A program made the position numbers and the translations under genes. A DNA stretch of 64,000 nt from NCBI RefSeq assembly GCF_003287275.1, contig NZ_QEVW01000008.1:1-64000 (forward strand), given 5' to 3'. Of this stretch, positions 37,818 through 47,674 are shown piece by piece. The notes under the pieces are model-generated. The model made no database searches. It saw only the letters and a program-made list of their open reading frames with translations, and was not told the DNA's origin. The stretch comes from Paenibacillus taichungensis. Lineage in GTDB: Bacteria > Bacillota > Bacilli > Paenibacillales > Paenibacillaceae. Position 1 is the first letter of the stretch; each line of letters starts with the position of its first letter.

Positions 37818-38564
37818 TCATAACGTCTGACCGCTATCTACTGTAATCAGTTGTCCGGTCATGGATGGTTGCTCCAACGCGGCGCACACCATATGTGCAA
37901 TGTCTTCGCTTGCCGCTATTCGCTGCAATAATAACTCACCGCCCAGACGATGCATCTGTTCTTCTTTTCCTGTCCACCAACGGGTCGCGACTGCACCCGG
38001 AATGATGGCGTTAACTCTAATATCGGGGGATAGCGCATGTGCCAAAGACTTCGTCAAACCGTGTACTGCTGCTTTGGAAACCGCGTAAGGAAGAGAGGAC
38101 CCGGATCCTGTGCTGCCAGCTATGCTGCCAAGGTTAACGATTGCGCCTTGGCCTGTCTGCTGCATTCCTTTTGCTACAGCTCGTGCGCAGTAAAACATGC
38201 CTTTAACATTGACGTCATATAGTTCATTCCATACGTCATCCGTTACGGATTCCAGATCCTTCATTGGGATATGATGCGTAATGCTGGCGTTATTTACGAG
38301 TGCGGTCACAGGACCAACTTTTTCAGTGATCAAGGCTACCATTTGGCGAACCTCTACATCGGAAGCCACATTGGCTCGAATTGCAAAAGCATGACCTCCC
38401 GCATTCAGAATATGTTGAACAGTCTCTTCGGCCTCATCCTGGGAACGAGAGTAATTAACGGCAACGGTGGCTCCACGACTAGCGAGCAGTACACTGGTAG
38501 CTCGGCCAATACCTGTGCCACCTCCGGTTACCAAGGCTACGGTGTTCGTCCAGTCCATCATCAT
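37818..38564 (-). CDS. Short-chain dehydrogenase/reductase
   Basis: A classical SDR of 248 residues. It has the NAD(P) motif TGGGTGIG (about 14-21), NNAS, and the catalytic serine with Y-x-x-x-K in LGSIAGS and PYAVSK. It resembles the FabG-like 3-oxoacyl reductase or sugar/steroid dehydrogenase group; the substrate is unknown. ATG 38564 is chosen because AAGGAG lies 6 bases upstream; further ATG codons follow directly. It is the promoter-proximal gene of the SDR-EamA pair. Confidence 0.88.
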   Translation of the reverse strand: MMMDWTNTVALVTGGGTGIGRATSVLLASRGATVAVNYSRSQDEAEETVQHILNAGGHAFAIRANVASDVEVRQMVALITEKVGPVTALVNNASITHHIPMKDLESVTDDVWNELYDVNVKGMFYCARAVAKGMQQTGQGAIVNLGSIAGSTGSGSSLPYAVSKAAVHGLTKSLAHALSPDIRVNAIIPGAVATRWWTGKEEQMHRLGGELLLQRIAASEDIAHMVCAALEQPSMTGQLITVDSGQTL

Positions 38565-38620
38565 TAACACTCCTTAAGTGAACTCAGCGAATAGAAGTGC
38601 TGTGTTCTGATCTATCCCGA

Positions 38621-38650
38621 TTGTAGCTCGAAGCAGCTATACTGTATAAT
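38621..38650 (+). promoter_or_regulatory. Candidate promoter of the LysR gene
   Basis: TTGTAG, 18 bases, TATAAT, about 70 bases before the regulator's start codon. Confidence 0.5.
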
Positions 38651-38669
38651 GATTGTTAATGGATTGGAT

Positions 38670-38684
38670 ATCATTTTAAATGAT
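38670..38684. promoter_or_regulatory. Candidate LysR operator (perfect inverted repeat)
   Basis: ATCATTT-T-AAATGAT is a perfect 7-1-7 inverted repeat containing the T-N11-A pattern of LysR-type sites. It lies just downstream of the regulator's -10 box, where binding could give autorepression, and within the divergent SDR/LysR intergenic region. Confidence 0.55.
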
Positions 38685-38720
38685 GTCTGAATAGATAGAG
38701 TCATAGTTGGGAGGTTTACA

Positions 38721-39599
38721 ATGGAGAGTGGGGATTTGAGGATATTTCAATGTGTCGCAAAAGAAGGAAATCTGACTCGAGCTGCGGAGCGACTCGGTTA
38801 CGTGCAGTCCAATGTGACAGCAAGAATACGACATCTGGAATCGGAAGTAGGGACACTGCTATTTATCCGTCATAATCGGGGGATGACGTTATCTCCAGCC
38901 GGTGAGATGCTGCTGACCTATGCAGATAAAATTGTAGGCCTGCTCGATGAGGCGGGTAAAGCGTTGAGATCTACAATTGAACCTTCTGGACCACTACGCA
39001 TAGGCTCCACGCAGACCGCCGCAGCAGTACGTTTACCTGAGCTTTTTGCAAAATATTATAAGCAGCATCCGGCTGTCTCCTTATCATTGACTACAGGTAA
39101 CTCCCAAGTGCTTATGGATCAGGTTATGGGGTATGAATTGGAAGGGGCATTTATAGGTTGCTCGTGTGACCACCCTGATATTGCTTCTACTCCCGTATAC
39201 GATGAGGAACTATTCGTTGTCTCCTCCGGTATGGGGCCGGAAGGCGAAGAACTCACCAGCAAACCGATTCTGGTCTACAGCATGGGGTGCTCATATCGTC
39301 AGGTTTTGGAGGAATGGTTAGCGGTTAGCGGTGTAACCCGTCCGGTTATTATGGAATTTGGGACCCTCGAAGCGATTATTAGCGGGGTCACATCCGGCAT
39401 GGGAATTTCGCTGTTACCAGAGATCGTCATTCGGCATCAGATTGAAAATGGATTACTGCGCAAGCACACACTTCCGGTAGGCATGAATCGGATGATGACT
39501 CATTTTATCACACGCAAGGATGCCTTTGTCAGCAGTGCGCTGGGCGCATTTATGGGGATGCTGCCACGGGAGTATGATATGATAGAGAATAGCGATTAA
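38721..39599 (+). CDS. LysR-family transcriptional regulator
   Basis: The 292-residue protein has the LysR winged helix at the N-terminus (LRIFQCVAKEGNLTRAAERLGYVQSNVTARIRHLE, shown here by its span at residues 6-40, and LFIRHNRGMTLSPAGE) and a periplasmic-binding-protein-like effector domain (about 90-285). GGGAGG precedes ATG 38721. It is divergent from SDR-EamA, the usual arrangement for a LysR regulator and its target. A cysteine-containing GCSCDHPD segment in the effector domain is unusual; the effector is unknown. Confidence 0.92.
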   Translation: MESGDLRIFQCVAKEGNLTRAAERLGYVQSNVTARIRHLESEVGTLLFIRHNRGMTLSPAGEMLLTYADKIVGLLDEAGKALRSTIEPSGPLRIGSTQTAAAVRLPELFAKYYKQHPAVSLSLTTGNSQVLMDQVMGYELEGAFIGCSCDHPDIASTPVYDEELFVVSSGMGPEGEELTSKPILVYSMGCSYRQVLEEWLAVSGVTRPVIMEFGTLEAIISGVTSGMGISLLPEIVIRHQIENGLLRKHTLPVGMNRMMTHFITRKDAFVSSALGAFMGMLPREYDMIENSD

Positions 39600-39650
39600 T
39601 CAGAATTTTAAGGAACAAGTAAAGGCAATCCGTTAAGGAAGTGATGAGCA

Positions 39651-40958
39651 ATGGATTTATTTTCATTTCAGCAAGATTCAGAACCTCAAGCAAGACTGCT
39701 CGCTGACCGAATGCGGCCTGAGCGGCTTGATGAATATATTGGGCAAGAGCACATTATAGGACCGGGGAAATTGCTCCGGCGCGCCATTGAAGCGGATCAG
39801 ATCTCGTCCATCTTGCTATACGGTCCTCCGGGGTGTGGCAAGACGACACTGGCACATATCATTTCCCAGCATACCCAAGGGCAGTTTGTCCGTCTGAATG
39901 CGGTGGATGCTTCCGTCAAGGATGTACGTGAGGTCATTGAGCAGGCGCAAACGAACAAGCAGTTGTACGGAACAAAAACCATTTTGTTCCTCGATGAAGT
40001 ACACCGCTTTAATAGTTCACGGCAGGATGCGCTGCTGCCCGCGGTAGAGAAGGGCACGATTATATTTATCGGCGCTACGACAGAGAATCCCTTTCATTAT
40101 GTGAACGGGGCCTTGATGAGCCGTTCCACGCTGTTTCAGCTGGAGTCTTTGAACAAAGAGCATTCCCTGATTGCGATGCGCCGTGCACTGGCGGATGCGG
40201 ATAAAGGTTTGGGATTCATGGACCTGCAGGCCGACGACGAGGCATTGGAGCATATTGCGACGATGGCCAATGGCGATATTCGGCGTGCGCTAAACGCCTT
40301 GGAACTTGCTGCTCTGACTACACCGCCAGAGAAGGATGGATCGATTCACATTACGCTTGATGTAGCTGAAGAATCCATACGTCGTCCGATTGTGAAGGCA
40401 GATGAATCGACACAATATGATGTACTGTCGGCATTTCATAAAAGCATCCGGGGTTCCAGTGATGCAGCACTGTTCTGGTTTCTATATGCGGTAGAGAAGC
40501 TGGGCATGGACCCGATGACGTTTATACGTCGTCTGATTGCAGCGAGCAGTGAAGATATTGGACTTGCAAATCCGCAGGCGATGACCCAGGCCATCGGGGC
40601 GCTGGATGCTTATCGCAATAATGGCTGGCCTGAAGCCAAGCTGAACATTGCCCAAGCGATTCTGTTTGCTGTTGAAAGTCCAAAATCCAATGCGGTGTAC
40701 ACGGCAATCTCCAAAGCGATGAATGCCATTGATGAGGTGAAATCGGCTGAGGTGCCTCTTCATCTCAGGGATACTCATTATTCCGGTGCAGTGAAGCTGG
40801 GTCATGAAGGCTACCAATACCCGCATAATTATCCGGGTCATTACGTGAAGCAGGAATATTTACCGAAACAGCTCTCACGTCGTGTTTTCTATGAAGCAAC
40901 GGAACAAGGCAACGAATCCAAGATTCGTCTAAATCAACAGCGACGCAGAGATCTGTAA
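39651..40958 (+). CDS. rarA: RarA (MgsA), replication-associated recombination ATPase
   Basis: RarA is an AAA+ clamp-loader-like protein acting at stalled forks, related to eukaryotic WRNIP1. The 435-residue product has Walker A YGPPGCGKTTLAH, Walker B LFLDEVHRFNSSRQD, a sensor-1 region IGATTENPF, and the C-terminal tetramerisation domain with YPHNYPGHYVKQEYLP. It is the counterpart of B. subtilis YrvN, which follows tcdA directly there; here about 8 kb of other genes intervene. AAGGAAGTGA precedes ATG 39651. Confidence 0.95.
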   Translation: MDLFSFQQDSEPQARLLADRMRPERLDEYIGQEHIIGPGKLLRRAIEADQISSILLYGPPGCGKTTLAHIISQHTQGQFVRLNAVDASVKDVREVIEQAQTNKQLYGTKTILFLDEVHRFNSSRQDALLPAVEKGTIIFIGATTENPFHYVNGALMSRSTLFQLESLNKEHSLIAMRRALADADKGLGFMDLQADDEALEHIATMANGDIRRALNALELAALTTPPEKDGSIHITLDVAEESIRRPIVKADESTQYDVLSAFHKSIRGSSDAALFWFLYAVEKLGMDPMTFIRRLIAASSEDIGLANPQAMTQAIGALDAYRNNGWPEAKLNIAQAILFAVESPKSNAVYTAISKAMNAIDEVKSAEVPLHLRDTHYSGAVKLGHEGYQYPHNYPGHYVKQEYLPKQLSRRVFYEATEQGNESKIRLNQQRRRDL

Positions 40959-40986
40959 GAACGATAACCCGGGAGATGCTTGAACA

Positions 40987-41388
40987 ATGAAAGAAATTTT
41001 TTATATTGGAATCGGTGGGATTTTGGGTACGTTATGCCGATATGGGATACAGTTATGGATGCCAGCAGCCAATGAAGGCTTCCCTTGGGCAGTGTTGCTG
41101 ATCAATGCCATTGGGAGCCTGTTTTTGGGTTGGTTCTTCACCATAGCTGTTCCAGGTAAAATAACGCCTCAACTGCGTCTTGCGATTGGAACGGGGTTTA
41201 CCGGGGCATTCACCACATTCTCCACCTTTACTCTCGATATGGTCCGTTTATCTGAAGGAGGAATGTGGGGTAAGGCTGTTATATACCTCGTTGTGAGTTT
41301 ACTCGCAGGGTTATTACTGTGTGCATTGGGGATTAAGGTTGGTCAGCGAATGTTGGGTAAACCGACGCAGGACGGTGTTGCACCTTGA
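40987..41388 (+). CDS. crcB1: CrcB/Fluc fluoride channel, first subunit
   Basis: Fluc proteins export fluoride passively and work as antiparallel dual-topology dimers. The 133-residue protein has four helices with GGILGTLCRYG, NAIGSLFLGW and GTGFTGAFTTFSTFTLD, the last carrying the channel phenylalanines and sodium-site region. It starts at ATG 40987, 28 bases after rarA, and overlaps the second subunit by four bases. There is no room for a fluoride riboswitch directly upstream. Confidence 0.93.
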   Translation: MKEIFYIGIGGILGTLCRYGIQLWMPAANEGFPWAVLLINAIGSLFLGWFFTIAVPGKITPQLRLAIGTGFTGAFTTFSTFTLDMVRLSEGGMWGKAVIYLVVSLLAGLLLCALGIKVGQRMLGKPTQDGVAP

Positions 41389-41744
41389 TCATCTGGATTG
41401 GTCTTGCAGGAATGCTGGGTGCGGTGCTTCGCTACAGTTTGGGTCGATGGATATCCGGTTCGCTCGGAACGGCCTTCCCATGGGGGACATGGGTCATTAA
41501 TATCAGTGGTTCTCTGTTACTTGGATTGCTCTATGGCTGGCATCAGTCAGATTCAATCCCAGACGCAGTCTGGGTGATAGGGGGTACCGGATTTTGCGGC
41601 GCGTATACCACATTCTCTACGTTTGGATATGAGACCCTTGGTCTGATGGGGCAGGAACGTTACTTCAGAGCTGTTATATACATCACAAGTTCGGTACTGA
41701 TAGGGGTTGCGGCCTCTTTTGCAGGAGTGTGGCTGGCTGCATAA
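41385..41744 (+). CDS. crcB2: CrcB/Fluc fluoride channel, second subunit
   Basis: The 119-residue partner of the preceding gene has the same signatures: GMLGAVLRYSLGRW, NISGSLLLGL and GGTGFCGAYTTFSTFGYE. TTG 41385 lies within the TTGA overlap with the stop of the first gene, so translation is coupled. Paired crcB genes commonly encode a heterodimeric channel in which each subunit takes one orientation. Confidence 0.93.
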   Translation: MIIWIGLAGMLGAVLRYSLGRWISGSLGTAFPWGTWVINISGSLLLGLLYGWHQSDSIPDAVWVIGGTGFCGAYTTFSTFGYETLGLMGQERYFRAVIYITSSVLIGVAASFAGVWLAA

Positions 41745-41780
41745 GTGAAAATAATTATTTTTTTTGCAGGAAAAAGAAGG

Positions 41781-41824
41781 AAAAAAGCCATCCGTCATGG
41801 TATACATGAAAGATGGCTTTTGTT
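41781..41824. terminator. Bidirectional terminator between crcB2 and mnmA
   Basis: AAAAAAGCCATC pairs with GATGGCTTTT around an inner TCATG/CATGA hairpin. A- and T-runs flank it on the two sides. Confidence 0.85.
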
Positions 41825-41888
41825 ATAGGAATACAGGGTATTGCGCAAAATCCATACGGGGATGGATTCATTTTTGTTATTGAATCTA

Positions 41889-43333
<1,445 letters not shown>

Positions 43334-43753
43334 TTGAAAATATCGACAAAAGGCCGTTACGGCCTCACAATCATGATGGAGCTGGCAGCCAGAACAGGCG
43401 AAGGCCCGACATCTTTGAAAAGTATTGCCGAGCGCAACCAGCTCTCGGAGCATTATCTGGAGCAATTGATCGCTCCTCTGCGTAATGCAGGACTGGTCAA
43501 AAGTATCCGTGGCGCCTACGGCGGTTACATTCTGGCAGGTGATCCTGCTACTATAACGGCAGGGGATGTTATTCGTGTACTGGAAGGTCCGATCTCTCCA
43601 GTGGATTTCACAGAGGAAGATGATCCGGCGAAGCGCGACTTGTGGTTGCGCATCCGTGACAGCATTGCAGAAGTATTGGATTCAACAACGCTGAAAGATC
43701 TGATTACATTCCAGGATCAGGAACAAAAAGACTCCTACATGTTCTATATCTAA
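43334..43753 (+). CDS. cymR: CymR, Rrf2-family cysteine metabolism repressor
   Basis: CymR represses sulfur-assimilation and cysteine genes together with CysK. The 139-residue protein is very close to the B. subtilis form in several blocks: KISTKGRYGLTIMMELA, GPTSLKSIA, SEHYLEQLI, NAGLVKSIRGAYGGY, VIRVLEGPISPV, and the ending YMFYI. It has no cluster-binding cysteines of the IscR kind, as expected for CymR. TTG 43334 has GAGGTGA upstream. It directly precedes iscS. Confidence 0.95.
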   Translation: MKISTKGRYGLTIMMELAARTGEGPTSLKSIAERNQLSEHYLEQLIAPLRNAGLVKSIRGAYGGYILAGDPATITAGDVIRVLEGPISPVDFTEEDDPAKRDLWLRIRDSIAEVLDSTTLKDLITFQDQEQKDSYMFYI

Positions 43754-43785
43754 CATAGTTGATGATGAGCATCACAGACGACACA

Positions 43786-43812
43786 CTAAAGCCCCCATAT
43801 TGGGGGCTTTAG
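43786..43812 (+). terminator. Hairpin between cymR and iscS
   Basis: CTAAAGCCCCCA, loop TAT, TGGGGGCTTTAG. It is a perfect 12-bp stem but has only three T before A, so termination may be partial and cymR and iscS could still share transcripts. Confidence 0.7.
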
Positions 43813-43876
43813 CCATGCAACAAGCTACTTTATGGTTTGAAAATATGGAAGTCCAACATATAACGGGGTGAAATCA

Positions 43877-45028
43877 ATGAAAAGAATATATTTGGATCAC
43901 GCCGCATCGACACCTATGCACCCACAAGTCGCGGAAGCGATGATGAAAGTGATGACAGGGCAATATGGCAATGCATCAAGTATCCACGCCTTTGGGCGTG
44001 AAGCCAAACGGACCGTCAGTGGAGCAAGGGATGTCATTGCGGCGTCTTTGGGTTGTTTCCCAGATGAACTCGTATTTACCGGAGGCGGCACGGAAAGTGA
44101 CAATCTGGCGATATTTGGCGCTGTTTCAGCGAGAAACGAACGGGGACGGCACATCATTACAACGGCCATTGAACATCATGCGGTACTGCATACTTGTCAG
44201 GAGCTGGAGCGACAAGGCTATGACGTGACTTATTTGCCTGTAGATGAGTACGGAAGAATACGTCTGGAAGAGCTGAAAGAGGCCATTCGGCCCGATACAG
44301 TGTTGATCACCATGATGTATGCCAACAATGAAGTGGGCACAATTCAGCCTATCCGCGAAATTGGTGAACTGGCTCGTCAACATGATATTTTGTTCCATAC
44401 TGATGCAGTTCAGGCTCTTGGCAGCCAGGAAATTTCCTGCAAGGAACTGCCTGTGGATCTGATCAGCTTCTCTGCTCATAAAATTAATGGCCCTCAAGGC
44501 GTGGGTGCACTCTATATACGGCGTGGAATTGTGCTGGAAGCGAGATCTCACGGTGGCCTTCAGGAACGGCAGCGACGTGCAGGTACCGAGAATATTGCGG
44601 GTATCGCTGGCTTTGCGGAGGCGTTGAAAATATCAGGAGAACAAGCCGAGGCACGACGTGAACATGATCTGGCATTGCGATCATTGCTGCTGGAACAATT
44701 GGAGCAGTATGTAGGATTGGAGCATTTCCACGTTAACGGACATCCGGAATATACGCTGCCCAATATCCTGAACATCAGCTTTCCGGAAGTATCCACAGAG
44801 ACGATGCTCATGAATCTGGATATGGAAGGCATCGCAGTTGCGAGCGGTTCGGCATGTACTTCTGGTTCACTCGAAGTATCCCATGTACTGAAAGCGATGA
44901 AGCTGCCGGAGACATTTTTGCATTCCGCGATTCGTTTTAGCTGGGGGTTGGGTAATACTACGGAAGAAATCATGATAACCGCCGAAAAAATTGGAACCAT
45001 TCTTGGGCGACTGCGTAATAGAGCCTAA
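43877..45028 (+). CDS. iscS: Cysteine desulfurase (IscS/NifS family)
   Basis: This PLP enzyme takes sulfur from cysteine for tRNA thiolation and cluster assembly. The product has 383 residues; the PLP lysine is K202 in SFSAHKINGPQG and the persulfide cysteine is C327 in SGSACTSGSLE. It starts IYLDHAASTP. ATG 43877 has GGGGTGA before it. It corresponds to B. subtilis YrvO/IscS2, which partners MnmA, by its place after cymR. Confidence 0.95.
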   Translation: MKRIYLDHAASTPMHPQVAEAMMKVMTGQYGNASSIHAFGREAKRTVSGARDVIAASLGCFPDELVFTGGGTESDNLAIFGAVSARNERGRHIITTAIEHHAVLHTCQELERQGYDVTYLPVDEYGRIRLEELKEAIRPDTVLITMMYANNEVGTIQPIREIGELARQHDILFHTDAVQALGSQEISCKELPVDLISFSAHKINGPQGVGALYIRRGIVLEARSHGGLQERQRRAGTENIAGIAGFAEALKISGEQAEARREHDLALRSLLLEQLEQYVGLEHFHVNGHPEYTLPNILNISFPEVSTETMLMNLDMEGIAVASGSACTSGSLEVSHVLKAMKLPETFLHSAIRFSWGLGNTTEEIMITAEKIGTILGRLRNRA

Positions 45029-45192
45029 GGGGCTCTTTGCACATGGAACAGAAGGAGGGAAGAAGTTCCATTTCATCGGTTGGATAGAAGCGGTTTTGAT
45101 GATCGGCGTCTGATTGCCACTCATCAACTTTGGGCATACCTAGCAATAGCGCCGCGACTATTTAATGATAAGAAGATGAGGAGGACCCTGCG

Positions 45193-45714
45193 ATGAAGCT
45201 TCAGGAAATGATCGGACTTGCCGTTTTTGACGTTGAGGATGGAAAGCAGGTCGGTAAAATCCAGGATTTCATTGTGAATGACGATTGGAAAATTGAAGGC
45301 ATTGAACTTGAAAACAAAGGCCTGTTTACCAGTCATGTCAAAATCGTGCAGTGGCAAGATATCGTTGCCTACGGCGAAGATGCCGTCATGATCCGTAATC
45401 AACAGGCTGTCCGCAAAACGGGAGCCGACGACATAAAACACACGTACCTCCTCGGCCAGTCTAAATTGAAGGAGATGTCCGTGCTCACTGAAGAAGGTTT
45501 GCTGCTTGGACGTGTCTCTGATGTTTATTTTGACCAGGAGTTGGGAAATACAATAATAGGGATTGAAATTACGGACGGTTTTGTGTCCGATTTGATTGAG
45601 GGCCGCAAATGGCTGCCATGTACAAGCGATATGTCTATTGGGGAAAGTGCCATTATGGTGCCGCCGCTGAGTGAACAGCGCTTGGAAAATGCCATTCATT
45701 CTGTTAATGGATAG
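45193..45714 (+). CDS. PRC-barrel domain protein (YrrD-like)
   Basis: The 173-residue protein contains two PRC-barrel units: residues about 1-75 (MIGLAVFDVEDGKQVGKIQDF) and about 88-165 (VLTEEGLLLGRVSDVYFDQELG). PRC barrels bind protein or RNA partners, as in RimM; the function of YrrD-type proteins is not established. GAGGAGGA lies about 7 bases before ATG 45193. It lies after iscS and before a small zinc-ribbon gene, with which it is probably co-transcribed. Confidence 0.85.
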   Translation: MKLQEMIGLAVFDVEDGKQVGKIQDFIVNDDWKIEGIELENKGLFTSHVKIVQWQDIVAYGEDAVMIRNQQAVRKTGADDIKHTYLLGQSKLKEMSVLTEEGLLLGRVSDVYFDQELGNTIIGIEITDGFVSDLIEGRKWLPCTSDMSIGESAIMVPPLSEQRLENAIHSVNG

Positions 45715-45724
45715 GTGAATGAAT

Positions 45725-45934
45725 ATGAAATGTCCAAACTGTAGTTCCAAAGATATTGGGAAAATCGGTTCCCACCAGTTTTATTGCTGGGGATGCTTTA
45801 TCGAATTAACAGTGAACGGTGAGAAAATGTCTGTATACCAAGTGGAAGAAGACGGCACGCTCAGTTCCCTCGATGATCTGTTCTTCGGGGAAGAGCTGCC
45901 GCAAGACTTCCCTCATCTTCATGCTTCTTCTTAA
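45725..45934 (+). CDS. Small zinc-ribbon protein
   Basis: The 69-residue protein begins MKCPNCSSKDIGKIG and continues HQFYCWGCFIEL, so C3, C6 and two later cysteines (about 21 and 24) form a zinc ribbon. The acidic C-terminal half is otherwise unremarkable. ATG 45725 is preferred because AGGTGA is about 6 bases upstream; ATG 45719 is too close to it. Function unknown; it trails the PRC-barrel gene by 10 bases. Confidence 0.8.
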   Translation: MKCPNCSSKDIGKIGSHQFYCWGCFIELTVNGEKMSVYQVEEDGTLSSLDDLFFGEELPQDFPHLHASS

Positions 45935-46081
45935 TAAGAAGTTTAACTTCTTCTATATGCGGTTTCATGACAAAGACTGTCATTGAATGCTGTCATGAAA
46001 TGATGACAGATGTATATAGCTGCGGTTACATAGTGGTTCAAGGGAACTTGTATAAATATATGCTAACCCGGATCACAAGAT

Positions 46082-46116
46082 GCGTCTCCTTCATTATGAA
46101 GGGGGCGCTTTTTTTG
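46082..46116 (+). terminator. Intrinsic terminator before the AI-2E transporter
   Basis: GCGTCTCCTTC, loop ATTAT, GAAGGGGGCGC, then seven T. It ends the iscS/PRC/zinc-ribbon transcript about 150 bases after the last stop. It could alternatively attenuate the next gene. Confidence 0.85.
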
Positions 46117-46185
46117 TGTGTTAATAAATATTCCCTTCCTTACATATACTGACTTTCAGAGCCAGTCCAAAAGGGAGAGATGCAA

Positions 46186-47253
46186 GTGGAGCAATTAACC
46201 AAAAACAAGCTGTTCCGTTATGCCATCTGGCTGCTACTCGGATTGATTATTCTGTATTTTATCTGGCTGCTGCGGCCATTACTGCTTCATATATATGGAT
46301 TCCTGAAAACAGTGCTGGCACCATTTATCGTGGCTCTCATCATATCCTATGTTCTCAATCCGATTGTAAGCATGCTGGGAGGGCGAAAAGTCCCTCGGAC
46401 CATTGCCGTGCTGTTAATCTATGCTTTTTTCCTCACCTGTATCGGGGTCATCCTGATGAATGTCATTCCGGTTTTGATTGAACAGTTGGAGGAACTGAAC
46501 GAGCATATGCCTGAGCTGTCGATGCGTGCCCAGAGTCTGATGAACAATATGGATCACAAATTAATGCCACCAAGTGTGCGTACAGGTATGAACAGCTGGT
46601 TTTTCCAGATGGAGGATCGTCTGACCCAGGGGATTACAAAGCTGATGGATAATATCGGGACAACCATCAATGTGTTATTCAACGTGTTTATCGTGCCATT
46701 TCTCATTTTCTATATGTTAAAAGATTTTGAGGTGTTCGAACGTACAATTGTGGCGTACCTGCCTCGCTCACGGCGCAAGGCCATTGTTTCGGTTATGAAA
46801 GAGATTGACACGGCCTTGGGAAACTATATTCGTGGACAGTTTATCGTCTGTGTGATTGTAGGCATCTTTGCCTATATCGGTTACATCGTCATTGATATGC
46901 CTTATGCACTTCTGCTCGCCAGCATTGTCGCTGTATTTAACATCGTGCCTTATTTGGGGCCGTTTCTTGGAGCTGCTCCTGCAGTGGTGATGGCTTCTAC
47001 GGTATCGTTCAAAATGGTGCTCTTCGTTGTCATTGTGAACACACTATGCCAGGTGCTGGAGAGCAACGTCATCTCCCCTCAAGTGGTAGGGCGGACTCTG
47101 CATCTGCATCCGTTGTCGATTATCTTCGCACTCCTTGTGGGAGGTGAACTGGCGGGCATAGTGGGTCTCATTCTGGCGGTGCCAGTCTTTGCTGTTCTGA
47201 AAGTCATTGTGCAGCACTTTTTTGCCTATTACATTAAACGAAGAACGGACTGA
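46186..47253 (+). CDS. AI-2E family transporter (YrrI-like)
   Basis: The 355-residue membrane protein has about eight helices with an extracytoplasmic-type loop after helix 3 (about 95-150, rich in charged residues). The family patterns LAPFIVALIISYVLNPIV, YLGPFLGAAPAVV and LVGGELAGIVGLILAVPVFA are seen. AI-2E members include the autoinducer-2 exporter TqsA and sodium/proton antiporters, so the substrate is open. GTG 46186 is chosen for its 8-base spacing from AAGGGAG; ATG 46180 is too near. YrrI lies upstream of alaS in B. subtilis as well. Confidence 0.88.
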   Translation: MEQLTKNKLFRYAIWLLLGLIILYFIWLLRPLLLHIYGFLKTVLAPFIVALIISYVLNPIVSMLGGRKVPRTIAVLLIYAFFLTCIGVILMNVIPVLIEQLEELNEHMPELSMRAQSLMNNMDHKLMPPSVRTGMNSWFFQMEDRLTQGITKLMDNIGTTINVLFNVFIVPFLIFYMLKDFEVFERTIVAYLPRSRRKAIVSVMKEIDTALGNYIRGQFIVCVIVGIFAYIGYIVIDMPYALLLASIVAVFNIVPYLGPFLGAAPAVVMASTVSFKMVLFVVIVNTLCQVLESNVISPQVVGRTLHLHPLSIIFALLVGGELAGIVGLILAVPVFAVLKVIVQHFFAYYIKRRTD

Positions 47254-47284
47254 TCGTAACAACAGTTTGGTCCAAAAGGGTGCG

Positions 47285-47313
47285 TTGACACCATATAGGC
47301 ATATCGATATAAT
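47285..47313 (+). promoter_or_regulatory. Consensus sigma-A promoter of alaS
   Basis: TTGACA, 17 bases, TATAAT: a perfect consensus promoter. The transcript would start near 47320 and enter the T-box leader. Confidence 0.9.
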
Positions 47314-47335
47314 GGAGGGGTATGTTTAGAACAAG

Positions 47336-47602
47336 AAATCGATGATGAAATGAAGTACGCCGAGGGTTCCTTTCCTCAGAGAATAGACTTCTTCGGATCA
47401 GATGTAATCTGAGCCCGATGGCTGGAAGAGTCTTGAAAGTTGAAGCGGCGGAAAGCTGATTTCGGAGTGCAGGACAACCCTGCCGGGAGCGACCGTTATT
47501 TCGCATCAACGAGGAGATTGTTTGTTTCATCTGTGGATGAACAGCAATAACCAGGGTGGTACCGCGATTATAATCGTCCCTGACTATCAGGGGCGTTTTT
47601 TG
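47336..47602 (+). promoter_or_regulatory. T-box leader riboswitch of alaS
   Basis: Stem I base pairs GAAAT (47347-47351) with ATTTC (47459-47463). Its specifier loop has AGTAC on the 5' side and GGAAAGCTG on the 3' side, so the specifier is GCT (47455-47457), alanine. AG-bulge/distal-loop elements CAGAGA and ATGGCTGG are present. The T-box GGGTGGTACCGCG (47554-47566) and the terminator CGTCCCTGA/TCAGGGGCG with six T (about 47574-47600) complete it. It controls alaS in response to uncharged tRNA-Ala. Confidence 0.95.
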
Positions 47603-47674
47603 TGTTTGTTTTTACTTGTTAACAACCCGGAGCAAACATGCACCGGACTATTATAATAATTGGGGGCACACCGT

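Noticed and set aside
40959..40986. Fluoride riboswitch ahead of the crcB pair
   Set aside because: Only 28 bases separate rarA and crcB1, too few for the aptamer plus expression platform.
45967..46152. 61-codon open frame between the zinc-ribbon and AI-2E genes
   Set aside because: It crosses a strong intrinsic terminator and has no ribosome site.
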